Source: Tricholoma matsutake
Lineage: Eukaryota; Basidiomycota; Agaricomycetes; Agaricales; Tricholomataceae
DNA length: 64,000 nt
Reading direction: 5' to 3'
NCBI GenBank assembly: GCA_026075535.2
Contig: AP026539.1
Location: 4,774,001-4,838,000, forward strand
Part shown: piece by piece, positions 22,064 to 36,638 of the stretch
Numbering within the stretch: the stretch's first letter is position 1
Layout of the letters: every line of letters starts with the position of its first letter
Translations under genes and position numbers: made by a program
Notes under the pieces: model-generated
Seen by the model: the letters and a program-made list of their open reading frames with translations, nothing else
Database searches by the model: none
Told to the model about the DNA's origin: nothing

Positions 22064-22901
22064 ATGAACATCCGTTTAGCAAGGGTATGGTCCGTGTCCT
22101 AATGAGTGCTGACGCCGTCAACCTGCATCCGATACCATCTTTGTTAGTTTCTACGCGGCGTTTCCTTCAACTTCGAAAAGGCTGACCTGTTCACGTCAGT
22201 ATAGGTAGAGGATCTGATGGGTATGCAGGCCACGAATCTACAAAACTTGCCAGAGAACTATGTCATGAAATTCTGTTGGTACACTCATCAGAATATGAAG
22301 TCCTTCTAACCGATGTGGTTATTGTTCCAGGGGTGTACCATGCGATGACCTGGCCCCAGATTTCGTTCGTAGCAGAAGACCATAAGGGCAGGATTGTTGG
22401 ATACGTGCTTGCAAAGATGTTCGTGGCTTTTTCAGTCTTGCATCCTTGTTATGAAAAACATCATGCCCAGCGAAGAAGACTCGGAGGAAGATAACAAAGA
22501 CGAAGTCATCCACGGACATGTCAATTCGATATCCGTGCTACGTTCGTACAGACGTTTGGGCCTTGCGAAGAAATTGATGCTACGCTCTCGTGAGTACTTT
22601 TCGGCACATGTCGCATCCTACTTATCCAGCACGATGGGTCGGGCTTCAGAAGATGCGATGGCGACTGTGTACAAAGCGGCCTACGTGTCGCTGCATGTTC
22701 GAAAATCAAATAAAGCGGCCATTGGGTTGTATAAAGACACACTAGGCTTTGAGGTGGCACAAGTGGTGAAAAAATATTGTCAGTACCCCTACGTGTATCT
22801 CTATGCAGGAGTTCTTGCTTACCGATACGATCCTTTGCGTAGATGGGGACGGCGAAGATGCATTGTCAATGCGACTTGCTCTTGACACTGCGCAGACATG
22901 A
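22064..22901 (+). CDS. NAA10: N-alpha-acetyltransferase NAA10/ARD1, catalytic subunit of NatA
   Basis: Six exons (22064-22084, 22205-22274, 22331-22418, 22471-22589, 22650-22778, 22843-22901) give 161 residues. The start [11 protein letters not shown] and then [52 protein letters not shown] (acetyl-CoA loop R-R-L-G-L-A), [23 protein letters not shown] and the end [14 protein letters not shown] follow ARD1 almost residue by residue. With NAA15 it acetylates Ser, Ala, Gly, Thr, Val or Cys N-termini on nascent chains at the ribosome. The acidic [11 protein letters not shown] insert before HGHV is typical of the family. Splice sites were chosen to restore these motifs; the acceptor at 22649 and the donor at 22779 are needed for this. 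Confidence 0.93.
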
Positions 22902-23664
22902 GTGTTATGTGATACCCGATCTGCATTCTTGTACATTTGACAAAAAATCATAATTGGTATCTTCCTTTGTCTATGCACTGCTGCCATTTTCCCCTCCGTA
23001 AATAGGTCTGCCAGGTTTTGAATGTTCATCAGTTTCAGGGCGGGCAATGATTTTGGGTTGCATGGCGGCGAAACGTGGTTCCTGACATTTGATGCCTATC
23101 TTAAAGCCCTCAGAGCGTGTGTCATTATGTCAGATAGAATATATGGTATGTAGAAGCCGTTCATTCATTACTTCAGCTACAAGCGACATCTGCGATTTTT
23201 TTTCCAGAATGGAAATCTATGGAGATCATAAGATGCTCTGCGACAATATGCACAGGGTTGCCGTTCCAGTTTAAAGGCAACGACATCTTTTGAGACTGAC
23301 AAACGTAGAAGATGCGTTTCTAACATATTCGCTTGTGTCCTGGTACTGCTTGTGGATGTCACACATGAGTGAGTCAATTCGAGTTGACCAAGTTGCAGTC
23401 CGAAATGATCATGAGTATCCATAGGCACAACGACAACCCGACTCCTTGAGCTATAAATAAAACGATACATCAGAATACAAACTCCGCGAAGCTGAACCAA
23501 TCACGAAGCGGCGGCTGACGACCATTGAAGGATTTTTGTATAAGTACCAGGTCGTTTCTTGTCTTTCTCTCCAGTCAACCACCACCTCAGGGTCGTTTGA
23601 CTATCACTCTCGTTTCATCCCAATATTATAGACTCTCTTTTATTCCACGTGCATTACTACCATA
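22902..23664. other. intergenic; promoter of the Rds1-like gene
   Basis: No gene supported. TATAAGT at 23539-23545 followed by a pyrimidine-rich leader precedes the ATG at 23665. Confidence 0.45.
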
Positions 23665-24784
23665 ATGAAGTATTCAACTGGTCACCTTCTTTCTACACTC
23701 TGCCTTGTCTCCCTTCCCTTCATTGTCTCTGCGCTTCCTTCAAAGCGCGCCGCACCATCAGGTATATACAACCTCTACACGAAGCCCAGCTGTATCACTC
23801 AGTCCCATTTTTTCAGGTGTTGATGTCCTCACCTTCGCCCTCACTTTGGAGCATCTCGAGAACGCATACTACTCTCAAGGACTTGCCAAGTACTCGCAAG
23901 ATGATTTTACCAGTGCCGGTTATGATACGTGGGTGCGCGGCCGTTTCGAGCAAATCGCCCAGCATGAAAAGACACATGTGGAGACGTTGTCGAGCGCGAT
24001 CGCGGCCGCTGGTGGCAAGGTTCCGCAACCTTGCGAGTACAAATTGTAAGCATCCTTCCACGATCTGTTGCGCCATACTAATGGTTCGTAATTCTCAGCC
24101 CTGATGACAGCGTGACAGCATTCATCAAGCTCTCCGATGATTTCGAGACGGTCGGCACTTCGGCGTACAATGGAGCGCTTAGTCTTCTATCTGAGGCGGG
24201 CAAGGTTTGTTCCTGGATTTGAATTCCATTATCATGTTATAATCGATTTATCAGAGTGACTACGTAACCGTCGCCGGCTCTATTCTCGCTATCGAGGCAC
24301 GGCAATCTACCTGGATCAACTCGGCTGTACTGAAGGCCTACCCATGGAGTACCGCCTTCGAGGTATGTTCCAATGCTTCTATTCTACCGCGTACATGTCT
24401 GAAATCGCTTTGTTATAGACTGCTCTCAGTGCAAATGAAGCTTTCACCATCGCATCAACGTTCATCGACAGTTGCCCTTCTGACAATCCACCTCTTATCG
24501 CCCACCCGTTCCCTACGCTTACTGTATCGTCCACCACTCCCGGCTCACGCGCCAAGCTCTCGTTCGAGGATAGCGGCAATCATGGAAAGCAGTTGTTCGC
24601 AGCATTCGTAACGGGCACCGAGACTCGCTTTCTTCCGATCGATGATAACGGAGAGGTCACTATCCCGGAGGGGCTGATCGGGACAGTCTATGTCCTTGTT
24701 ACGAGAGACAACAGCAAAGTTACAGATGAGGCGATAGTCGCAGGACCTGCGATGGCCAGGTTCCCATATCCCGCATCTGAATAA
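23665..24784 (+). CDS. Rds1-like secreted protein with ferritin-like fold
   Basis: Five exons (23665-23761, 23817-24045, 24099-24204, 24255-24362, 24419-24784) give 301 residues. A signal peptide covers about residues 1-22 (MKYSTGHLLSTLCLVSLP...), followed by a KR site. The ferritin-like four-helix region (PF13668 type) has LTLEHLENAYYSQGL, QHEKTHVETLSSAI and AGSILAIEARQSTW, with carboxylate and His positions in the diiron-like pattern E-x-x-x...H-E-x-x-H. A beta-rich C-terminal part (PTLTVSST... FVTGTETRFLPI...) follows. Family members include stress- or sexual-development-induced fungal Rds1 proteins; the biochemical role is not established. Probably secreted or wall bound. Confidence 0.87.
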
Positions 24785-27958
<3,174 letters not shown>

Positions 27959-28196
27959 GCGAAACAAGTCGACCGTATAGACAAAGCAGTGCGAATAGAC
28001 CAAACAGAGGTTACCAGAAGAGAAGCCCCATGCGCCAATTAATATAAAATAAGTCAAGAAATTGTACTTTTATTCGAACTTAGAGCTACAGATGGAGACG
28101 TTCTCAAGTCTCGGGCCCTTGTCGATATTAGGTTCGTTCTCGTCAGGTAATGACTCGGAACTTGGGTATTCATCACGCTATGTCGAGAAGATACTA

Positions 28197-28438
28197 ATGG
28201 GTCACATCATGCCGCCGCGGCGAGTCCACCCGCAGTAAGTACACAGCACTGGGAGTCCACTGAAATTATGGTCGAGATGGTTTTCGACGACAGATTTGGT
28301 CTCTGTTTGCTTTGTTCCGATTCTTCGCACTTCACACGAAGGAATGCTATACCTGGTATGCTCCAATGTCCTTCTTGTGGAGGACTTGTTAACGATGTCG
28401 CAGGGGGCAACCATCGGGTTTCATCCCAACCAGCTTGA
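28197..28438 (+). CDS. small CxxC-CxxC protein, hypothetical
   Basis: Two exons (28197-28234, 28294-28438) with a canonical GTAAGT donor and CAG acceptor give a 60-residue protein. It begins MGHIMPPRRVHPQ and contains CLLC and, 26 residues later, CPSC, an arrangement able to bind one zinc ion. I do not recognise it. It lies between the isomerase gene and the hAT-D element. The open, spliced frame and paired cysteines support a real gene, but its small size leaves it uncertain. A DNA- or RNA-binding zinc ribbon is one possibility; there is no evidence beyond the cysteines. Confidence 0.4.
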
Positions 28439-28640
28439 ATGTAGAACGAAGGAAGGATACAAAAGATAGGTGATATCGAGAAGTTCATAGGATGGAGAAT
28501 CACTACAGGATATGAATGCGAACCTGTGGATCTTATTGACACGCGTCGCCTGCCCCCCATCAAGCACAAGACCAGATTGCAACGTGATATCAAGGAACGT
28601 TCGAAAATCCGACGAAGTGTCCAACTTTGATGAACTAATG

Positions 28641-30749
28641 TAGTGTTGCGGGGATCAGGGGGGGTGTGATTCACGCTAATTAGCTGACCTATGACGGAAT
28701 TGTATGATTATGGTCGCGAAATAGGGCGAATCAGACATCCCATGTACAGCCGACTACTGCCTACCTAACAATCTAGTTGAAAGGGCATTCTATCTGAGAT
28801 AATTAACACGGCGAAAAATTCATCACTAACCATGATTGATTTCAAATTTACAGTGCTTACTCACCACAAAACATACTACCCGCTCCGACACATGGACGAA
28901 AAAATCAGCCAATTGCACATCTACCTTGAACACCTTCCCACAAGTCTACCTTCCTCTGATCCGTTGGGTTCTTATGCACGGCTTTTAAATTTCACCCCGG
29001 ATGAAGACTGGCTCAAAGACATTGGAGAAGAGGGTGCAGTCAACCGAGAGCTTGAACTTGCTCTGGGTCGCCGAGATGACAATAATACCTTTCCAATTCA
29101 AGAACGAGGTCATTGTATCGAAGCACTCGCCAACATCTTGGAGAAATACCTAGCCATCTATCCAAACTCTGTCCTGCTTATGAAGTGGTTGGATGCGGCA
29201 CATTCTTCAGCAAAACAGTGCATCAATGGCGTGGTAAGTCCAAATCCGCCTGTCGTGAGCATGCCAGCGATTGGCACTCATGTCATCCTTCAGGACCCAG
29301 AGAAAACAGACCAATTGGATGGCATGCACGCGTCAGATCATGATGCGTCATCACGGGGACCAAAACGCCGGTCCCCACCTGCTGAAAGCAGCACCTCTGG
29401 CCCCTCAAAGAAGAAGGCAACGACGAAACGTGCAGATTCTAAGGTCCTCATTGACGAGCATGATTCTGACTTCATCACATCGGATGAGGACCCTGATGAG
29501 CGTAATGGAGGTGGAAAGATGTTCCCGTTGTTGAAACTTATCACCAAGCCATGTCGTCGGAAAAAGGCGCCCCCAGGAGAGGAGGGAAGAAAGTATGTGT
29601 CTCCAGCTCATGCTCAAAAAAGAGTTTGGTGATGCATACGAGAACGAGCGATCTGTGGACGAGGCAAAGAAGATCATGGCAGATCGGAGTTCGCGACTTG
29701 CTCACCGTTCTCCTGCTGCGGCCCTTGCTGCACTGAAAGTGCAGTTGAAGGCCTATTTCAATCGCGAGGACCCTTTCAATCGAAAGAAGCGTGAAAATAA
29801 GACGGCGCGAGAATGGTGGATGGATTTGATTGATCACGAAGATGCTGATGTCCTTGCGGTGGGTTATTTCCTTGCTTGCCTGGCATACACCATACTTATT
29901 AGTCCACAGGCTTTAGCTGTCAAGATTTTTGCTCTGATGCCTGTTTCGATGGTCGAAGAGCGTGCAGTATCAGTTACGACATGGATCAACAGTGCAAAAC
30001 GAAGTCGACAAAGTGTTGCAATCATCTCCAGATTCGACAGTTTGAGCAGAGCGATGTTCAGAATGTGCTAAGTTTTATCTATACTCTCGAAATCATTTAT
30101 ATCTGACGTATTTGAATTCTTTTGCACACCAGGATAGACGAAAAAAACCAGTGTCGATCCGGTGGCGTGACATGCAGTCCACGATCCATAAACCACTTCG
30201 GAAGGCAAACCCTGTCACTGGTGAAACTGAAGTTAGCGGCGATGAAGTTTCTGATCTTGCAGCTGAGGATCCTATTGATCCTGCAGATGGACTTAAGTGG
30301 CTTGATGATAACCTTCCTCCTGAGCTCCAAAGCATTGAACATCGTAATTTTCTCATTGCAGACACCTTCGATATCACCTCTGCCTTTCTACTCGACATTC
30401 TCGGAGATGCAGATGAGGGAGCTGGATCTTCGGTGTCCAATACATCTACCAATCTCAAAGCAACACAGATGGACTCAGGTAGAGGGAAGGCAGTAACTCA
30501 TCAGCCTCAAGATGACGAGTGGAGTACATTCTAAATACAGTATACTAGGTAGTCCCCTTGCGAAATAGGGCTAATTCACCTGCGAAATAGGCTAATTCAC
30601 CGGCTAATTAGCGCAAGAGCTACTGGGGGCTGCGCCCCCAGACCCCTGCTGCAAAACAGCTGTGATTCACGGCTGCGAATCAGGGCCCCTTCGAGGCCCG
30701 TGAGAATCACCTGAGTGAGACAGCTCAGACACTATTTCCCGCAACACTA
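28641..30749 (+). mobile_element. hAT-D: well-preserved hAT element with transposase fragments
   Basis: A 2,109-bp element with 12-bp perfect inverted termini (TAGTGTTGCGGG at 28641, complement ending at 30749) and a perfect 8-bp target duplication AACTAATG (28633-28640 and 30750-30757). The right subterminal region has strong hairpins, for example TGGGGGC-TGC-GCCCCCA at 30624-30640, and repeated GAAATAGG and GATTCAC motifs. Internal coding matches the N-terminal region and the C-terminal dimerisation domain of an hAT transposase, but the RNase-H-like core is missing, so this is probably an internally deleted, non-autonomous copy. CpGs are intact, unlike the flanking transposon blocks, which suggests recent insertion or no methylation. 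Confidence 0.93.
28832..30533 (+). pseudogene. hAT transposase, internally deleted (N-terminal region plus dimerisation domain)
   Basis: The first part (28832 to about 29590) encodes a helical region and then an acidic/basic linker (RGPKRRSP... GPSKKKATTKR). After a phase change, 29595-29858 encodes KKEFGDAYENERSVDEA... REWWMDLIDHEDADVLA, and an intron (about 29859-29909) leads to ALAVKIFALMPVSMVEERAVSVTTWINSA. This W-x(n)-L-A-x-x-I-F-x-x-x-P-x-S...ER segment is the hAT C-terminal dimerisation domain. A 1-nt shift follows near 30030. A tail rich in acidic residues ends DDEWSTF at 30533. The central catalytic Asp/Asp/Glu region is absent. It cannot catalyse transposition but might still bind DNA or dimerise. 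Confidence 0.75.
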
Positions 30750-30757
30750 AACTAATG

Positions 30758-31232
30758 ACATTGACCGAATTGTCACTAGCATCAGTGGCAGTGCTGAGGC
30801 CAGCTGAATCTTTCCATCGGCGATGCATCTTCTTGAAGCTTCACCAAGTTGGAAGCAGATAATGCGTCACGGCTCCGGAAAACCCTAGTTTTCAAGCTGG
30901 TGAATCGTGATGGTTCCGAAAGCTGTTCACCAGAATGATGTGATATTTCATGCAGCATGCTTAAGGGACTCGATGACTTCTTTAACATGGCGTCTTGGAA
31001 GGATTGGAGCGTGGACCTGATTGATTTTTCCATTGTCGGCCAGTCCGAGACTAATCGTCGCTAGCCCTGTAAACCGACGAGAGAGACTTGAATATTAGGG
31101 CCGCTTAGCAATCGCTTGCCGATTTGTGTTAGTAAACAGACATCAACAACGAGTTCGACCACGTGACGCACTTTTGATCTGCGTTCTGGGCCCTTTTCAA
31201 CGCGACGTAATTATACTTGCATTGTGTTTACA
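30758..31232. other. intergenic, nothing firm
   Basis: An 83-codon minus-strand frame (31033-30782) rich in Ser, His and Lys is the only sizeable frame. No motif recognised. Confidence 0.4.
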
Positions 31233-31830
31233 ATGTCCACGGCGTTTGAGTCCTCGACTCTTCCTTCTACCCCACCTCGAGTGATCAACAACTCAAAACG
31301 GACTAGCTCCTTGCGAGACATGCCATGGAACAAAGGCTCAGGTCTGGATTTCGCAGCCGACATACGCAAGAAGACTATTAAACCTCACCTCAAAGAGGAT
31401 CTGGAATGTAGTAAAGCGTCGATTACGTTTGACGAATTCTTGAAGCGTGTTCCCCCCGAGTGGAGTCTTCAGGAGAAACCTAGAATCGAGAAGATCGTCT
31501 ACTCGAAACGATACCAAGATATGCTACAACGTTGGTACCAAGCCATTCATGGCTATTGATCTTCTTGGCAACTCGACTGATGTGCATCGCTACCGGCACG
31601 ACCTAGAGTCAATGTTCTGTGTCATTGTGTATGTGACATTCGCGATACTACAACGCTCAGGAGATACAGGATGCTCCATTACAAGCATGGGATGATCTTG
31701 GTGAAGTCAGTCTCAAAGCAGAGAAGGAAGCGTTCATCACCGGCCCACTCCCTCCTACGACTCTTGCTTATGCAAATTTTGACGCCTGGACTGGAAAGAT
31801 GAGAAAAGCCCTGTTAAAAGGTCGTTCTGT
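31233..31830 (+). pseudogene. truncated FunK1-type fungal protein kinase
   Basis: The N-terminal part (31233-31559, 109 codons) has Ser/Thr-rich and basic segments and ITFDEFLKRVPPEW, like the region preceding FunK1 kinase domains (PF17667). A phase change then joins it directly to GTKPFMAIDLL... HRYRHDLESMFCVIVYVTF (about 31535-31640), the FunK1 C-lobe signature. A further phase gives LKAEKEAFITGPLPPTT (about 31705-31760). The ATP-binding lobe and the catalytic HRD and DFG region are missing, so kinase activity is not possible. FunK1 families are large and unstable in Agaricomycetes, and such remnants are common. Confidence 0.7.
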
Positions 31831-32638
31831 GCATGCTGAACACATGTATCACATAGAAGACCGACGGCGGGCAGAACGTGCTGCCAGTAACCTTTCCAGA
31901 GTTTGACTCGGACAACATTGGGCGGTCACTTGTATTTCGAAACATTTCAAGCAATTCTCGATAATCCTGTCGCGTAGTTTCTGAGCCCTGTACTTTTGTT
32001 GTACAGACCATCAGATGCATATCAGTGAAATTCGACTCTCGTCTTTGGAGTCTTTTCACGTCTTTGGAAAGATGGCGAGGATCTTTTCTGAGCACAACAT
32101 CTAAGATGCTGTTAGCTTTCAAGGACGTTATATCTAGGATCTTCATAATAGACCAGGGTCGCGATCGAAGTACTTATTGGGGTTTGACGATCATGTTGTC
32201 TAAGAGTATAGTACGAGAAAAGACTGCCACTAGCAACGGAGTCTGAAGGCGTCGACGGCTCAAGCAGACAATAGTGCAACACTATTGTCTGTAAGTTAGC
32301 AAAATGATATGTATTTCATAATTCTACGCAAGAGCCTAATGAGTAAGTATTCGAGAACATGATTCAGATGGTGCAGATGGGTAGCTAGGGTAGGAAGTTG
32401 ATACGAGATAGGATGGGGTGTCGCGAGAATACAGAAGGTATCACAAATCGATGACATGGATGAGAACGAGAGAACAGGTCGACGATGATAGGTTATAAAA
32501 GAGTGACCAAGGAAGAATAACTAAGAACCATAACCAAGAGGCAAAGCAAGATAAGTTCCTAAAAAAGATAGAGAAGGCAAAGCGAAACCGGCAAAACAAA
32601 CCCAGGTAGTAAAGATAATGTACTATTTGGACCATAGC
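31831..32638. other. intergenic with a perfect 12-bp palindrome
   Basis: No gene supported. At 32265-32291 the sequence CAGACAATAGTG, loop CAA, CACTATTGTCTG forms a perfect 12-bp hairpin. Confidence 0.5.
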
Positions 32639-33697
32639 TCATGCTCTCGTGGGCTCTGTGGGCCCCCTGGTTGCAGTTGCGCCCCTCCTCGACCTCGGGC
32701 TTCCACCAAAATCTAGTTTGATCGGAGACACCGGGGAATCCTCCGCGAGCCTCTCGTCATCAGACCCGCTGATGGACAGTGCACGCTTCTTGCTCTTGTT
32801 CCTCTTCTCTCCCACGTGATGCCTCGCACTCGCTGCCTTTCTTCCACCGGGGAAAAGGAGCTTCGGCGGACAGTGTATGGCAGGCGAATAGTCTGGGTGG
32901 TCAATAGGCAGCCGAGAATTTGCAGACGGCGATATAGGACGTTTGTTTGCCTGGTCGTACATGGGGTTCGGGAAGGTGCCGCGTACACCTCGGCTGCACA
33001 GATATTGCATTCAGCGAATTGTGTGAATCGGTATATAAAACGCGACTTACAAGACGTAGGTAACAGTGGGCTTCTCTTGGTGAGGTGTACGAGGTTCGGA
33101 GCTCGAAGGTCCATTCGAACTGTCGCTATCTGCACCGCGGGAGGACTCTAGGAAAGGGTTGTTCGGTGAGTCGCGCATAGGAAATTTGGATTCTGGGGTG
33201 ACAGGGGGAGAATTCGGGACAGGGGAAATAACGGATGGTGTCGTCATCGCTGTGGTGGGCTTGCGATTGGAGGGGGGAGGCGAAACAGGTGCCACACCGT
33301 TGGTACCATGGTTGTTCAACCGGCGGTAGAGAACAGCAGGTGGAACTTCTGCGCTACTTTTTGCCTTTCGTGTGTCAGCCGCAATTGAGCTGTCTACTTT
33401 GGCCTTGGAGCTTTTCAGCATCGAGCTCGACGCGTTCATCCAAAATGCCTCCTCCTCTGCCTCTTTCTCTTCACTTGTCCGTGGTTTCTTGTGTGTACCG
33501 ATGATCTCCTCTGAATCCCCCACATCGCTGTCACTTGCTAGACTACCCAAATCCGTGTCACTATCATTAGAAGCTCTCGAGCGACCGTTTTTCCGCTTTC
33601 TACGTGTCCTAGGAGGCGTTGGGAGTGATGCAGTCGATGCCGAACGTTTGAGTGGTCTAGGAATTGGGGGTAATGCCACCGGCGAGGAGCCCAGCAT
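32639..33697 (-). CDS. conserved hypothetical, Ser/Pro-rich basic protein (probably nuclear)
   Basis: Two exons on the minus strand (33697-33051 and 32993-32639) joined across a 57-nt GTAAGT...CAG intron give 333 residues. The protein is disordered: Pro/Ser-rich, with a basic RTRRKRKNGR segment near the N-terminus and KRNKSKKRAL toward the C-terminus, both possible nuclear signals. The best-ordered part spans the splice junction (PTVTYVFRGVRGTFPNPMY) and continues with LPIDHPDYSP and LLFPGG. I recall such a VFRGVR...NP-x-Y motif in Agaricomycete proteins of unknown function. It is transcribed divergently from the phosphatase gene across about 350 bp. Confidence 0.75.
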
Positions 33698-34051
33698 CGT
33701 TTCTGAGTTTTATAGAAGTTTGGATGGATTAAAATAGCAGCTGTATAGATTGGGTCTGGTTGCAAAATGGAGACAGGGTTGGTACGCTATCAAAGCAGGG
33801 GACAAATATGGTCCAAACAAGAACAATAAGAAGACGTCTGATCTTAACATGTACAAACATGCAACCCGTCGCGTCGCTAACACCCAGCTGGACTGACGAA
33901 GCAGTTGCCTGAAGGCTGAGTGCAGTATGGGGCATTACTTCCAGTACTGTGTCATGGCGTTCATTTTCCTCATAAGATCTAATACGTCTGCAGCACCGAC
34001 CTCTCGTCAGTATATCTCAGGGCTATTTGCAGGCAATACATAACGTTGTTG

Positions 34052-35706
34052 ATGCAGTTTCTAGAAGCACCAGAGCCTACGATCCCGGGGTCTGAGAATC
34101 CTAGCATTAATCCATATCCTGGAAAGCAACGCCTTACCTTTCGGGCGGATGGAACCTTCAAGATGATCATTTTCTCCGATCTGCACTTCGGAGAGAACCC
34201 ATGGGATACGTGGGGCCCTCAGCAGGATTTCAATAGCACCCGATTGATGAGGGCGGTCTTATCAAGCGACAAACCAGATTATGTGTATGTCATGGCGCGC
34301 TGCGGCGCCCCTTCGGGATTTACGTATACTCACCGTCGGCGACAGCGTTTTGAATGGAGACTTGATAACTGGAGAAAGTGCGTGTACATCCATATCTTTC
34401 TTCCTTATTTAAATCATTCCGCGATAGATACCTTCAAGGAGAACTCTACCACCCTAATCGATGAGATTGTAAAGCCTCTCAATGAGGCCCGAATTCCGTT
34501 CTCGTCCACACACGGAGTAAGCCTCGTAATACATGTTGGATAATATTTTTATGTTATGTTGAAAGAACCATGACAACGAGCCCAACATTACCCATACCGA
34601 AGAGATTCTTCGGGAGCAGAGAGTAGCACCACTGAGCTACACGCGCATGAGTCCCCCCGGGGTGGGAGGAGAAGGAGGACCAGGAAACTACTGGGTACCT
34701 GTGAGATCTATCATGTCCTCTTCGATGTCCACCGTATCTCATAATGTGTCTTCAGGTCTACCTCAAAGAGCACGGTCTGAGTCCTAGTCCTTATAATATG
34801 CTATGCGAAACTGAACACACTGCTCTACAGATCCTGCACCTATTCTTGTTCTCTGGTTTTTCGACTCTCGAGGTACGTATCTGATCTCCTTATGTCATAC
34901 GTCTGTAAACTCATTTCCCAAGGTGGTTTCTCCCCCGGCGCCAATTCGACACCTATGCCAGACTGGGTGGACTCGACGGTAGCGGAATGGATCAAAACTC
35001 AGACTGATGCAATGAATGCTGCGTGGGGTTCGGCTGAACAACGGGGCTCCTTGGCTTTCCTTCACATCCCCCCGTGAGTTGTTTCGCAATACCGTGATCA
35101 ATTCTCACTCGTCCCTGATAATCTCCATTTCTAGCCATGTTGTCCAGAATCTACAGCCCACTCTTAACAGCACCAGAAATCCCGGACTCAACGGTATGCT
35201 TTTCAAGTGTACCCTCTGGTGGGTCGGATTATATTCACCTAGATTTAACTAGCTGACTTGCTTGGCGATGGATCCGTCCAAGCGACAACGGACCCGTCGT
35301 CTGCTGGCAAGGATGACGCGTTCTGGAATGCGCTGAATTTGCATGTGAAAAATCTACATGCAGTCATATCTGGGCATGGTGGGTTGCATTTTAATCCCGC
35401 ACTTTACGTGGAGATGTAATGGGTTCATATAGATCATGGAAATGAGTGGTGTTCTCGAGAGCCTACCAAAAATGTCATCTTCTGCTTTGACAAACACTCA
35501 GGGTGATTCCTAATTTCTGCTGTTTTCGCCTAATTATTACTGAATACATTCTGGTCAGGTATGGCGGGTACTCTGGGACGGGCTGGGGACAAGGTGTGCG
35601 CAATCTTGTGTTCAAGTCTCCTGATCCTGCGGCAGGTGTCGAGACCTGGATTAGGCTTGAAAATGGAGATACGCGTGCCAGAATTACTTTGGACAAGAAT
35701 TACTAG
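34052..35706 (+). CDS. Dcr2-like calcineurin-type metallophosphatase
   Basis: Eleven exons (34052-34284, 34346-34377, 34428-34516, 34566-34700, 34756-34774, 34831-34872, 34923-35073, 35135-35193, 35253-35378, 35433-35502, 35559-35706) give 367 residues with all phases consistent. Metallophosphoesterase motifs are FSDLHFGE (D-x-H), NGDLITGEN (G-D), THGNHDN (G-N-H-D), HIPPH and SGHDHGNEW (G-H-x-H). The pattern is that of fungal proteins related to yeast DCR2/PHM8-type phosphoesterases. Substrate unknown. Family members usually begin with a hydrophobic segment before PYPGKQRLTF; here none is found in frame, so an upstream exon may be missing from this model. It converges with the APS kinase gene, with 115 bp between stops. 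Confidence 0.85.
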
Positions 35707-35821
35707 CGCTCCACGCAACTATATTCTGCATGCATTTGCATGGACAAATTCCGACCGCAAATCATATAACCTGGGACTCAAATTTATTCAGTGTCGTATG
35801 TATCTTTCCATCCGTTCATAA

Positions 35822-36638
<817 letters not shown>

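Noticed and set aside
22590..22629. 40-nt intron in NAA10 ending at the first CAG
   Set aside because: It would shift the frame. The acceptor 20 nt further restores the conserved [15 protein letters not shown] context.
33927..34051. N-terminal hydrophobic exon (MGHYFQYCVMAFIFLI) for the metallophosphatase
   Set aside because: Attractive as a signal anchor, but no GT donor joins it in phase to the exon at 34052 with an available acceptor.
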